A stretch of DNA of 64,000 nucleotides from Syntrophorhabdus sp. PtaU1.Bin058 (lineage in GTDB: Bacteria; Desulfobacterota; Syntrophorhabdia; Syntrophorhabdales; Syntrophorhabdaceae), in contig MVRS01000258.1 in assembly GCA_002067975.1 (NCBI GenBank), positions 1 through 64,000 on the forward strand, given 5' to 3'. The notes below the pieces were generated by a model. The model ran no database searches. It was not told the origin of the DNA and was given only the letters and a program-made list of their open reading frames with translations. The translations under genes and the position numbers were made by a program. Below, one piece after another: positions 17,883 to 26,644 of this stretch. Position 1 is the stretch's first letter. The number at the start of each line of letters is the position of its first letter.

Positions 17883-18485
17883 ATGCCGTTCAGACAAAGG
17901 ATAACGCTCCTCTTTATCTCTATCATGGTGATCCTCTGTTTCGCCTCTGCCTATTCTCTCATCAGCAGCACGGGCACGCTCAGGAAAGAGATCTTCATCC
18001 GCCAGATAACCGAGTATTTAAAGACCGAAAACATAAAATTAGACAGGGAACAGTTAAGGACGATTGCATCGATCGTCTACGAAGAGTCTATCCAGTATGA
18101 TGTCGATTACCGGCTTATCCTTGCCATGATGAAAGTAGAGAGCAATTTCAGACACGACGCCGTTTCCTCCCGCGGGGCAAGGGGATTGCTCCAGATCAAG
18201 CCTTCACTGGCAAAGCATATCGCCCGCTACGCAGGGATAGAGTGGTCGGGGAACAAGACCCTTGATGAGCCCGACAATAACATCAAGATAGGCGTCTACT
18301 TTTTTGCCAAACTTGTGGACGACTTCGAGAACATCAACACGGCGCTTCATGCGTACAATGTGGGGCCTACAAAGGCACGACTGAACGGGGCCGGAAAAAA
18401 CAAGCCCCCGAAGACATACAGGGGCTTCCCAAGGATAGTCATGGCAGAATACAAAAAAAATATTGCCATACTCCCCGATCCCTGA
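17883..18485 (+). CDS. Membrane-anchored lytic transglycosylase (Slt/MltC type)
   Basis: 200 residues: an N-terminal signal-anchor (about 7-28) and a C-terminal SLT domain. Catalytic Glu86 lies in MMKVESNFRHDAVS, followed by the family motifs GARGLLQIKP and LHAYNVGPTKA. It cleaves the glycan strands of peptidoglycan in the periplasm. It starts 40 bp after yedF and 58 bp before mfd. The short unstructured end after YKKNIAILPDP is normal. The ATG has no strong ribosome site. Confidence 0.9.
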   Translation: MPFRQRITLLFISIMVILCFASAYSLISSTGTLRKEIFIRQITEYLKTENIKLDREQLRTIASIVYEESIQYDVDYRLILAMMKVESNFRHDAVSSRGARGLLQIKPSLAKHIARYAGIEWSGNKTLDEPDNNIKIGVYFFAKLVDDFENINTALHAYNVGPTKARLNGAGKNKPPKTYRGFPRIVMAEYKKNIAILPDP

Positions 18486-18543
18486 GACCGCTTATCGGCC
18501 CCCATGCCCATCCCCATAGCGCATCCCAGCTTCTAAGACAACG

Positions 18544-21500
18544 ATGTTTAACCCCGGTAAGAACGGTTTTATCTACATCACGGGCAAGATAGGGTCCTAC
18601 CTCTCTTTTCTCCTTTCCACCATTGACAGAAAGACCATTATCTTCTATGAGACCGAAGATGAGGCACTCCTTCTCCGGGAAGAGATAGAATTTTTTTCAA
18701 AAAAAGAGGTCCATCTCTTCCCCGCTTATTCCGACAGGGTCTTCGAAAGGGAGGATGAGATAAAGAGAACGGGTTTCCTCTATAACCTGTTCTCGGACGA
18801 CAGGTTTATCGGGCTATTCCCGTACAGCGCGCTCCGGCATCCGCTTCCTGCCCACCAGACAGTCTCCGGGAACATTAAAAAGATCAGGTTCGGAGATACG
18901 GTCTTCCGGGAAGACCTCATAGACTACCTCGAGGATGCCGGTTACGAACTCGCCACGCTTGTCAGGGAGAGCGGGGAATACGCGAAGAGGGGGAGTATTA
19001 TCGACATATATCCTCTTTCGTCACAGAAGCCCCTGCGAATCGAATTCCTCGGCGACCAGGTATATTCCATCCGTTTCTTTGACCCCGGAACACAGAGGTC
19101 CCTCGCGGAGGTAGAAGAGTGTACGTTGACGCCTGCACAACACAGGGATGACGTGAGCGTCATGCTCTATGACTATTTTGGAGACAGCATGGTACTCGTC
19201 CACAGGGGGCTCCATATGGTGTTGCAGGAGCTTGACGACGGCAGCAACCCCGGCTTTGCCGAGGAACTCGGGAAGCGGTGCAGCTCCATGCTGAATATCG
19301 ACATCTCCGGGGTTGAAGGGGAAGAGAAAGGCATCACCATAAAGGCTGTCTCCAACGAAGACCTGAAGATCATCTTTGAAACCAGGAAGACGGAGATATT
19401 CAAGACACTCACGGAACGGTTCAGAAATGAGTGGAGCAACTTCAGGTATATCTATCTCTTTGTTAATACGCGGCACCAGGCAGAGAGGCTCCGGGAGATC
19501 TTCAAGAACTATGATGTATCGCTGCCGGTCCTCACCGATATGTCCCTTTCCAAAAAGGAGAGGGAATGGGGCATTGTCATTGGCCCGTTGAGGAGAGGGT
19601 TCAGGACGGAGAATATCATCGCCCTTACCGAAGAAGATATCGTGGGCCCGAAAAAGAGGGTCGTCAAAAAACAATGGGACGGCATCGATGAATTTCTCAA
19701 TTCCTTCAAGGACCTGAAGATCGGTGAATGGGTCGTCCATATAGAGCACGGGATAGGGGTATATAAAGGCATCACGGCGTTAAAGGTGGACGGCCATACC
19801 AAGGATTTCCTCCTTGTGGAATATCAGGAAGGGGACAAACTCTACGTACCGGTAAGCGACCTCCACCTTGTCCAGAAATTCATAGGCAGCGAAAAACATA
19901 AACCGAAGATCGACAGGCTCGGCTCCAATCTCTGGAAAAATACAAAAAGACGGGTAAGAAAACAGGTTGAAGACATCGCAGGGGAACTCATCACAATATA
20001 TGCAGAGAGAGAACTCGCTGAGGGCCATCGTTATCCGCCGGAGGATGAGCTCTTCAGGGAGATGGAGTCCCGGTTCGAATACGAGGAGACCGAAGGCCAG
20101 ATGCAGGCCATAGAGGACGTAATGAAAGACCTGCAAAACACAAAACCCATGGACAGGCTCGTATGCGGAGATGTCGGCTTCGGAAAGACCGAGGTCGCCC
20201 TCAGGGCCTCTTTCAAGGCGGCACTGGACAATAAACAGGTGGCCGTCCTCGTTCCCACAACCATCCTCGCACAGCAGCACTTCAAGACCTTCACCGAACG
20301 TCTCGCCGACTACCCGGTCAACATAGAGATGTTGAGCAGGTTCAGGTCAAAGGAGGAACAGAAAGAGGTCGCGGAAAGGATAAAGCGGGGTACTGCCGAC
20401 GTCGTCATCGGCACCCACAGGCTGCTCCAGAAGGATGTCCAGTTCAGAGACCTGGGGCTCCTCATCATCGACGAGGAACAGCGCTTCGGCGTCAAGCATA
20501 AAGAGAAGCTGAAGGCCATGCGGAAAAATATAGACGTCCTCACGCTCAGCGCAACGCCGATACCGAGGACCTTATACATGGCCTCAACGGGCATCAAGGA
20601 CCTGAGCATCATCAATACCCCTCCCCTTGACAGGCTTGCCGTGAAAACCTTCGTCATCAAGTTCAACGACGGACTGATAAAAAAGGGGATATTAGAGGAG
20701 TTGCAAAGAGGCGGCCAGGTCTTTTTCGTCCACAACTATATCCATAACATCGGCGTGGTATACGAACACCTGAAGAGGCTTCTGCCGGATGTGAGGATAG
20801 CCGTCGCACACGGTAAAACGGATGAGAAAAGACTGGAAAAGATTATGGTTGACTTCATAGGAGGGGCATACGATATCCTGCTATCCACGAACATCATCGA
20901 ATCGGGCCTTGACATCTCGAACGTGAATACCATATTCATCAATAACGCCCACAGGATGGGCCTCGCCGACCTCTATCAGTTGAGGGGACGCGTGGGCAGG
21001 AGCACGAAACAGGCCTTCGCATATCTCCTTGTGCCCAAGGACGAGGTCCTTACAAAGGATGCCGCGCTCCGCTTGAAGATCATAGAAGAGATGACCGATC
21101 TCGGGTCCGGGTTCCACATTGCCAACTATGACCTGGAGATAAGGGGTGCGGGCAACCTCCTCGGCAAGGAACAATCGGGTAACATCAACCTTATAGGGTT
21201 CGAATTGTATTGCGATATGCTTGCCGAGGCAGTAAAAGGGCTCAGAGAGAAACCGGAAGAAAAAGAGGAAGAGGTCATCGCGGAGGTAAACATCCCTGTG
21301 GACGCCTATATACCAGATGCCTATATTGAGGATTCCGCGCAAAAACTCCTTATGTATAAACGACTTTCAAAGATCAGGGACGACGGGGAACTTACCGATA
21401 TCAAAGAAGAACTTACGGACCGTTACGGCGCAATCCCCCGGCCGCTCCTGCACCTCCTTGATATCATCTCGTTAAAATGTTTCCTCACAAAGGCAAAGAT

Positions 21501-21711
21501 AAGGAAGATCGAACATTCTCCGAAACGGCTCGTTATCCACGTAACAAACCACACGCCTGTGGATATGAAAAGACTGCTCAACCTCGTCTCGCTGGGCAAC
21601 GACAGGATAAAGCTCCTGCCCGACGGGAAGATCATCCTGCAAAGCGATAAAATTGCGGAAGAACTCGTAAAATACACGAGAAATGTATTGATGGAGATCA
21701 TTTCCATATGA
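18544..21711 (+). CDS. mfd: Transcription-repair coupling factor Mfd
   Basis: DNA translocase that removes stalled RNA polymerase and recruits UvrA. 1055 residues, somewhat shorter than the E. coli protein (about 1150). Order: UvrB-homology region at the N-terminus (IIFYETEDEALLLREE, AYSDRVFERED), RNA-polymerase-interacting region with the RVVHIEHGIG-type motif (WVVHIEHGIGVYKGI), helicase motif I GDVGFGKTEVALRA, DEEQ box (LLIIDEEQRFG), SATPIPRTL motif III, and motif VI QLRGRVGRS. A TRCF C-terminal domain follows from about residue 930. It starts a string mfd - parvulin - surA - pdxA. The terminal residues LMEIISI complete the family domain. Confidence 0.97.
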   Translation: MFNPGKNGFIYITGKIGSYLSFLLSTIDRKTIIFYETEDEALLLREEIEFFSKKEVHLFPAYSDRVFEREDEIKRTGFLYNLFSDDRFIGLFPYSALRHPLPAHQTVSGNIKKIRFGDTVFREDLIDYLEDAGYELATLVRESGEYAKRGSIIDIYPLSSQKPLRIEFLGDQVYSIRFFDPGTQRSLAEVEECTLTPAQHRDDVSVMLYDYFGDSMVLVHRGLHMVLQELDDGSNPGFAEELGKRCSSMLNIDISGVEGEEKGITIKAVSNEDLKIIFETRKTEIFKTLTERFRNEWSNFRYIYLFVNTRHQAERLREIFKNYDVSLPVLTDMSLSKKEREWGIVIGPLRRGFRTENIIALTEEDIVGPKKRVVKKQWDGIDEFLNSFKDLKIGEWVVHIEHGIGVYKGITALKVDGHTKDFLLVEYQEGDKLYVPVSDLHLVQKFIGSEKHKPKIDRLGSNLWKNTKRRVRKQVEDIAGELITIYAERELAEGHRYPPEDELFREMESRFEYEETEGQMQAIEDVMKDLQNTKPMDRLVCGDVGFGKTEVALRASFKAALDNKQVAVLVPTTILAQQHFKTFTERLADYPVNIEMLSRFRSKEEQKEVAERIKRGTADVVIGTHRLLQKDVQFRDLGLLIIDEEQRFGVKHKEKLKAMRKNIDVLTLSATPIPRTLYMASTGIKDLSIINTPPLDRLAVKTFVIKFNDGLIKKGILEELQRGGQVFFVHNYIHNIGVVYEHLKRLLPDVRIAVAHGKTDEKRLEKIMVDFIGGAYDILLSTNIIESGLDISNVNTIFINNAHRMGLADLYQLRGRVGRSTKQAFAYLLVPKDEVLTKDAALRLKIIEEMTDLGSGFHIANYDLEIRGAGNLLGKEQSGNINLIGFELYCDMLAEAVKGLREKPEEKEEEVIAEVNIPVDAYIPDAYIEDSAQKLLMYKRLSKIRDDGELTDIKEELTDRYGAIPRPLLHLLDIISLKCFLTKAKIRKIEHSPKRLVIHVTNHTPVDMKRLLNLVSLGNDRIKLLPDGKIILQSDKIAEELVKYTRNVLMEIISI

Positions 21712-21835
21712 TATAAGAACAACAGGCGTTGGCAATGAACTTTCAGTATTCAGGGGTATTTGGCGTAACCGATAGGGACCAAATATAAATCACCCGCACC
21801 CGGTCTACTGAAAGACCAAATAATGAGGTGAATAC

Positions 21836-22777
21836 ATGAAAAAGATCTTAATTTCTTTGATTGCCTTTTTGTTTCTCTTCTCATGTGCAAAAAAAGATAA
21901 TGGCAAGGTCCTGGTCAGCATAGACAACGACACAATCACGCTCGAAGAATTTAACAAAGAACTCGACAAGATACCGATGAACATGAAGATGCTTGTTGCA
22001 ACACAGAGCGGCAAAAAAACATACCTCGACAGGCTTATAATGAAGAAACTGCTTCTCAGGGAGGCCGCCAAAAACAATGTCGAGAATGAAAAGGACTTTC
22101 AGAACCGTCTTGCAGATATCAAGGACCAGCTTCTCATAGAATCCCTTCTGAAGAAAAAGATCGCTGCCGACGCGCAGCTTACAGACGATGATTTGAAGAA
22201 GTATTACGATGCGAATAAGGAAAAATTCAAAAAAGAAAAAGAGATCAACACACGCCATATCCTTCTGAAGACCGACGAGGAAGCAAAGCAGGTCATGGAA
22301 AGGCTGCAGAAAGGCGAGGATTTCGTGGAGCTTGCTAAAAAATATTCCATTGATCCCAATGCCAAGGCAAGCGGCGGGGAGATCGGTTTCCATCCCAAAG
22401 GGACGCTACTGCCTGAATACGAAGCGGCAGCCTTCAAACTGACAAAGGTGGGTCAGATAGCCGGGCCGGTCAAGAGCCAGTTCGGATACCACATCATCAG
22501 GCTGGAAGGCGCCAAACCTCCTGCGTACGTACCCTTCAACGAGGTAAAGGATTTTATCAGACAGCAGTTGATCCAGGAGAAACAAAAGGAGTTGCTCGAG
22601 AAATACATAGACGACCTGAAGAAGGCAGCCAAGATTACCATTAACGAAGAGCTCCTGAAAGAGGAGAAACCTGCAGAGCCTGAAAAGCAGGAAAAGGCGG
22701 AAAAACAGGAAGCACCGGAAAAGACTGAAAAGCCAAAGGCGCCGGAAAAGCAAGAAGCACCTCCTGCTAAAAAATGA
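21836..22777 (+). CDS. Parvulin-type peptidyl-prolyl isomerase, lipoprotein
   Basis: 313 residues. The N-terminus MKKILISLIAFLFLFSC is a lipoprotein signal with lipobox Cys17, so it should be anchored in a membrane facing the periplasm. A SurA-like helical N-domain (about 25-130) is followed by a parvulin domain (about 138-230: EINTRHILLKTDEEA, GEIGFHPKGTLLPEYEAAAFKL core GFHPKGTLL, FGYHIIRLEG). The last 40 residues are almost only Lys, Glu, Pro and Ala (repeats such as EKQEAPEK), a flexible tail perhaps reaching into peptidoglycan. GAGGTG precedes the ATG. It overlaps the next parvulin gene by 4 bp. Role: folding or assembly of outer-membrane and secreted proteins. Confidence 0.92.
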   Translation: MKKILISLIAFLFLFSCAKKDNGKVLVSIDNDTITLEEFNKELDKIPMNMKMLVATQSGKKTYLDRLIMKKLLLREAAKNNVENEKDFQNRLADIKDQLLIESLLKKKIAADAQLTDDDLKKYYDANKEKFKKEKEINTRHILLKTDEEAKQVMERLQKGEDFVELAKKYSIDPNAKASGGEIGFHPKGTLLPEYEAAAFKLTKVGQIAGPVKSQFGYHIIRLEGAKPPAYVPFNEVKDFIRQQLIQEKQKELLEKYIDDLKKAAKITINEELLKEEKPAEPEKQEKAEKQEAPEKTEKPKAPEKQEAPPAKK

Positions 22778-23706
22778 ACAAGCTGCATGGAATACTCCTG
22801 ATTATCCTGTCGCTTCTGCTGCCGGCGGCAGGCCTCCACTGCGAAGTGGTGGACAGGATAATCGCCATTGTCAACGATGACATCATCACGTTAAAGGATG
22901 TTGAACGCTACGTCCACGTAGAAAAACAGGGCAAATATACATCGGTCAATGAATATCTAAGGAACCTGGAGTTCAAGGAGAAGATCGACATCTTCATCAG
23001 CGACCTGTTGATAAAGCAGCAGGCCAGAAAACTGAAGATCGACGTCTCCGACAGAGAGATTGAAGGCATCATCGAGAATATCAAGAAGCAGAATCTCATT
23101 ACCGAAACAGAACTGAGAGAACAACTGAAAAAGGAAAATATTACCTACAAAGGCTTCCAGGAAGGGATCAGGATGAACGTCCTCCGTAGCAGGGTGCTTG
23201 CGCGCGTGATCTCGTCGGAGGTCAATATCACGGAAAACGATCTGAAAGAATATTACAACAAGCACATCGGGGAATACAAAGAAGAGGAATACAGGCTGAA
23301 GCAGATATTCGTATCAGGACAGAGACAGGATGGCGCCCAGAGGGTGATGGCAGCATATAAGCTCCTGAACGAGGGCAAGTCATTTGAAGAGGTTGCAAAA
23401 GAATTTTCCGATGACCCATCGGCCAAAACAGATGCGGATATCGGATTTGTAAAGAGGGAAGACCTGATGCCCCAGTTGAAAGATCCGCTCGTGCTGCTCA
23501 CACCGGGGTCGTATACCCAACCGATACAAACACCCTACGGCTTCCATATCCTCAAACTGATGGAGGTAAAAAAGTCGGACACGCTGCCATTCGAGGCCGT
23601 AAAAGATGCAATCCAGGGGAAGATCGTCTTCAATGAATCGGAAAAGAGATATAAAGAATACATCGACAAACTGAGAAAGTCATCGTACATCGAGGTCAAG
23701 ATCTGA
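22774..23706 (+). CDS. surA: SurA-like periplasmic chaperone/peptidyl-prolyl isomerase
   Basis: 310 residues with a signal peptide (LHGILLIILSLLLPAAG) and the SurA opening strand VVDRIIAIVNDDIITLKDVERY core (IIAIVNDDIIT). A long N-terminal chaperone region leads to one parvulin domain (about 165-265: YRLKQIFVSG, DIGFVKREDL, TPYGFHILKLMEV). E. coli SurA has two parvulin domains; one is common in this lineage. Its start overlaps the preceding lipoprotein gene (ATGA), so both are made together. As in E. coli, pdxA is the next gene. Confidence 0.88.
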   Translation: MNKLHGILLIILSLLLPAAGLHCEVVDRIIAIVNDDIITLKDVERYVHVEKQGKYTSVNEYLRNLEFKEKIDIFISDLLIKQQARKLKIDVSDREIEGIIENIKKQNLITETELREQLKKENITYKGFQEGIRMNVLRSRVLARVISSEVNITENDLKEYYNKHIGEYKEEEYRLKQIFVSGQRQDGAQRVMAAYKLLNEGKSFEEVAKEFSDDPSAKTDADIGFVKREDLMPQLKDPLVLLTPGSYTQPIQTPYGFHILKLMEVKKSDTLPFEAVKDAIQGKIVFNESEKRYKEYIDKLRKSSYIEVKI

Positions 23707-23726
23707 AATAGCTCATGGCAGAATAT

Positions 23727-23787
23727 CCGTAAGTCGTGAGGCGTAAGTCGTAAGGGGTTTAATCGCCTGACGCCTGACGATTCACGG
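23727..23787. repeat. Family A two-armed heptamer element, copy 1
   Basis: Left arm of four units (CGTAAGT, CGTGAGG, CGTAAGT, CGTAAGG) at 23728-23755, core GGTTTAAT at 23756-23763, right arm of three units (CGCCTGA, CGCCTGA, CGATTCA) plus CGG. Arms are imperfectly complementary and could fold. Located 20 bp after the surA stop. Three more copies: 28964, 32391, 56538. Confidence 0.93.
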
Positions 23788-23931
23788 CTTCCGCGCTGAC
23801 AGCTGAGGGCGGAATATAAGTCTTATATGACCTATTGGACCTATAGTATTTTGTAGCGAGTTCACGAGCGAGAAGGGGAGGCTCCGGCAGCTTTGCTGCT
23901 GGAGGGGGCGACGCAAGCCCCGGTAAGTGCT

Positions 23932-24891
23932 ATGAAACGAATAGTCGTAACCATGGGCGACCCCGCCGGCATAGGCGGGGAGATCATCCTTAAGGCGTTA
24001 TCCCACATATGCAAACAAAGCATACCTGTCGTCGTCGGCGATCTTCAGACAATATATCAGGCGCAGAAGGCCCTCTTTCACAAAGATGCGCCCGGCTTTA
24101 AACGATTCGGGGACGGTTCGCCGGGGGACGCAGAGTTCATTGACCTCGGGATCATCGATACGGTCAATCCCGGCGTAACAGGCCCGGAATGCGGTGAGGC
24201 CTCTTTCAGGTACATCATCGAAGGACTGAAGCTGCTCTTTACAGGAGAGGCCTCGGCGATCGTAACCTGTCCTATCAACAAAAAATCGATACACTCGGCC
24301 GGGATAGAGTTTACAGGACACACGGAACTCCTGGCCCATTACGGAGGGGTTACGGAGTATGTGATGATGATGGCAAACAGGGCAATGAGGGTATCCCTCG
24401 TAACCATTCACATCCCCCTGAAAGACGTTGCCGGCTCAATCACTACGGATAAGGTCTTAAAAACAATAACGATCACATACCGTTCCCTGCAAAGGTATTT
24501 CCAGGTTGAAAAACCATACATCAAGGTCTGCGGACTGAATCCCCATGCCGGAGAACAAGGCATCATAGGGAATGAAGAAGACGCAATCGATGAGGCAATC
24601 CGCGTTGCAAGGGCGGCAGGTATTCATGCAGACGGCCCCTTCCCCGCCGATACCCTCTTCCACAGGAGAGACTGCGACGCATACATCGCCATGTATCACG
24701 ACCAGGGCTTGATCCCCGTTAAGACGCTCGACTTTTCGAGGACCGTCAATATTACCCTCGGGCTTCCGTTTATACGGACCTCTCCGGGTCACGGCACAGG
24801 ACTTGATATTGCCGGCAAGGGCATCGCCGACCCAACCGGCCTGATAGAGGCCTACAGGGTTGCAGAACACATGTCTTCAAAAATTTCTTGA
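23932..24891 (+). CDS. pdxA: 4-hydroxythreonine-4-phosphate dehydrogenase
   Basis: NAD-dependent enzyme of pyridoxal 5'-phosphate synthesis (DXP-dependent route), 319 residues. Start is the ATG at 23932, which gives the family N-terminus MKRIVVTMGDPAGIGGEI; a TTG at 23893 would add non-conserved residues. Metal-binding His residues fit FTGHTELLAHY, YHDQGLIPVK and SPGHGTGLDIAG. The PdxA2 branch, found with DUF1537 kinases, looks similar, but the surA neighbour and full motif set favour true PdxA. pdxJ is not in the window. Confidence 0.93.
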   Translation: MKRIVVTMGDPAGIGGEIILKALSHICKQSIPVVVGDLQTIYQAQKALFHKDAPGFKRFGDGSPGDAEFIDLGIIDTVNPGVTGPECGEASFRYIIEGLKLLFTGEASAIVTCPINKKSIHSAGIEFTGHTELLAHYGGVTEYVMMMANRAMRVSLVTIHIPLKDVAGSITTDKVLKTITITYRSLQRYFQVEKPYIKVCGLNPHAGEQGIIGNEEDAIDEAIRVARAAGIHADGPFPADTLFHRRDCDAYIAMYHDQGLIPVKTLDFSRTVNITLGLPFIRTSPGHGTGLDIAGKGIADPTGLIEAYRVAEHMSSKIS

Positions 24892-24916
24892 CAAAAGCAT
24901 GTCCATACAGTAAAAA
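24888..24916 (+). promoter_or_regulatory. Candidate promoter of TRAP operon 1
   Basis: TTGACA at 24888-24893 (overlapping the pdxA stop codon) and TAAAAA at 24911-24916, spacer 17 bp. The -10 lies inside a small inverted repeat ACAGT-AAAA-ACTGT (24907-24920). Position, 120-150 bp before dctP, leaves room for the operator described next. Confidence 0.5.
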
Positions 24917-24929
24917 CTGTAACAGGATC

Positions 24930-24945
24930 AAATTGTATACAATTT
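24930..24945. promoter_or_regulatory. 16-bp perfect palindrome, candidate GntR-type operator
   Basis: AAATTGTATACAATTT reads the same on both strands and lies 14 bp downstream of the candidate -10 of TRAP operon 1. The core TTGTATACAA is typical of sites for GntR-family (FCD) repressors; a GntR/FCD regulator is encoded at 45685-46326 but this site is far from it. A repressor bound here would block transcription of the importer. Confidence 0.55.
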
Positions 24946-25034
24946 ATATTATGCAACCGTTCCCATGAGTATCTTTTCAAAAAAGGTATCGCCCGTTAGG
25001 AACGAAGTAACAAAAATTTATCAGGGGGTGTACT

Positions 25035-26066
25035 ATGAGTAAAAAGATCGCAACACTACTAATTTTTGCGGCATTCCTGTTGACGCTGTCCATCATCACA
25101 CCGCAGAACGCAGGAGCACAGGCAACGATCGTGTTGAAGTATGCGAACTTCCCGCCTGCCCCTACCTTTCCGTGTGTTCAGATGGAGAGATGGGCCAAAG
25201 AGGTTGAGAAAAGAACAAACGGTAAGGTCAAGGTCCAGACGTTCCCCGGCGGTACACTTCTTCCGGCGAAATCAATATTTGACGGTGTTATTGCGGGGAC
25301 AGCCGATATCGGAAATTTCGCCATGAGTTACCAGCCTGGCCGTTTTCCCCTTTCAGAGGCAGTTGACCTGCCTATAGGCTTCACCAACGCAAAGGTCGCC
25401 AGTCTCGTCCTCTATGATCTCATTGAAAAATATCAACCGAAAGAATTCGAGAAGGTGAAGACATTGACCTTCTTCACCTGTCCCCCGGCAGACCTCATGA
25501 CAAAGACACCTGTTAAATCCCTCAAGGATCTGAAAGGGATGGAGTTAAGGGCATCAGGGACCGGCGCAACAGTCCTGAAACGACTCGGTGCAACCCCTGT
25601 CGGCATGCCGCAATCCGAAGCACCTGAAGCCATCCAGAAAGGTGTTGTAAAAGGTAATGTCTCATCAATGGAGATACTGAAAGACTTCAACTTTGCCTCA
25701 TACCTTCCTTATGCAACAGAGGCCAACCTGTTTGTCGTTTCCTTTGCGGTTGTAATGAATAAAGATAAGTGGAACTCATTGCCCGCCGACGTCAAGAAGG
25801 TCTTCGACGACCTTGGACGGGAACAGGCCCTCTGGACCGGAACATACGTTGATGATCACGTAAAGGAATCCCTTGCGTGGTCAAAGCAGAAGTACAATCA
25901 TCAGCTTTTTAAGCTGCCCGACAGTGAAACGGCTGAGATGAGAAAACTTCTGAAACCCATGATAGACGAGTATGTGCAAAAGGTAACTGCCCAGGGGTTG
26001 CCCGGTCAGCAGATCGTCAAAGACGTTTACCAGTTAAAAGACAAATACGAAAAACAATATAAATAA
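25035..26066 (+). CDS. dctP: TRAP transporter substrate-binding protein DctP, importer 1
   Basis: Periplasmic binding protein of 343 residues with a signal peptide (residues 1-30, ending NAGAQA). Typical DctP features: APTFPCVQMERWAKEVEKRT near the start of the mature protein, and the ligand-carboxylate motif region MELRASGTGATVLKRLGATPVGMP (core LRASG...GATPVGMPQSE). The arginine of LRASG normally binds a substrate carboxylate. First gene of dctPQM. A GGGGGTG ribosome site precedes the ATG. The substrate is an organic acid of unknown identity. Confidence 0.94.
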   Translation: MSKKIATLLIFAAFLLTLSIITPQNAGAQATIVLKYANFPPAPTFPCVQMERWAKEVEKRTNGKVKVQTFPGGTLLPAKSIFDGVIAGTADIGNFAMSYQPGRFPLSEAVDLPIGFTNAKVASLVLYDLIEKYQPKEFEKVKTLTFFTCPPADLMTKTPVKSLKDLKGMELRASGTGATVLKRLGATPVGMPQSEAPEAIQKGVVKGNVSSMEILKDFNFASYLPYATEANLFVVSFAVVMNKDKWNSLPADVKKVFDDLGREQALWTGTYVDDHVKESLAWSKQKYNHQLFKLPDSETAEMRKLLKPMIDEYVQKVTAQGLPGQQIVKDVYQLKDKYEKQYK

Positions 26067-26074
26067 TAATCTGT

Positions 26075-26110
26075 GGTTTACAAAGGTGCCCCGGGGCACC
26101 TTTGTAAACC
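26075..26110 (+). terminator. Perfect 36-nt palindrome between dctP and dctQ
   Basis: GGTTTACAAAGGTGCCCC is followed directly by its exact reverse complement. In RNA this folds into a very stable hairpin 8 bp after the dctP stop and about 49 bp before dctQ. There is no U-run after it (AAAAACACC follows), so it more likely acts as a 3' stabiliser of dctP mRNA or a partial terminator that gives more binding protein than permease. Confidence 0.85.
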
Positions 26111-26158
26111 AAAAACACCAGCACATTAAGAAGGGGTATTCGACTGCGGAGGTTGTTG

Positions 26159-26644
26159 ATGGGATATCTTATAAAATTTAATCTCTATCTCAACAGGTTC
26201 CTTGCCTTCTGGAGCGGTGTCGCCATCCTCGCGCTTACTGCCATTGCAGCAGGGAATATGCTTTTCAGGGTAGTATATGTCCCTATTAACGGGTCTTATG
26301 AACTGATCGGGTTCTTTGGGGCGGTAGCGACCGGTCTGGCCCTTGGCTTCGCGCAGATCAGGAAAGACCATATAATCGTAACGATCTTTACGGACAGATT
26401 CTCAAAAAGAACCAACAAGATCCTCGACGGTTTCAACTACTTTATCAACATGATATTCTTTGCTCTTGTATCGTGGGAGACATTAAAGTGGGGCATGAAG
26501 ATAGCAAGGATCGGTGAGTTGTCCGAGACGTTGAAGATCGTATACCATCCCTTTGTCTATTGTTTGGCACTTGGGTTTGCCGCACTTTCCCTGACGCTTC
26601 TGATCGACCTTCTGACTATATTTTATAAGGGGGCGGCCGAATGA
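26159..26644 (+). CDS. dctQ: TRAP transporter small permease DctQ, importer 1
   Basis: Small integral membrane subunit, 161 residues, four hydrophobic segments. The ATG at 26159 has GGAGG seven bases upstream; two TTG codons just before it are less likely starts. GAVATGLALGFAQIRKDHIIV is the family motif around helix 2-3 (core GLALGFAQIRKDHI). Its stop overlaps the dctM start (ATGA). Confidence 0.92.
   Translation: MGYLIKFNLYLNRFLAFWSGVAILALTAIAAGNMLFRVVYVPINGSYELIGFFGAVATGLALGFAQIRKDHIIVTIFTDRFSKRTNKILDGFNYFINMIFFALVSWETLKWGMKIARIGELSETLKIVYHPFVYCLALGFAALSLTLLIDLLTIFYKGAAE

Noticed and set aside
23893-23931. TTG start extending pdxA by 13 codons
   Set aside because: The added residues are not conserved; the family N-terminus begins at the ATG at 23932.
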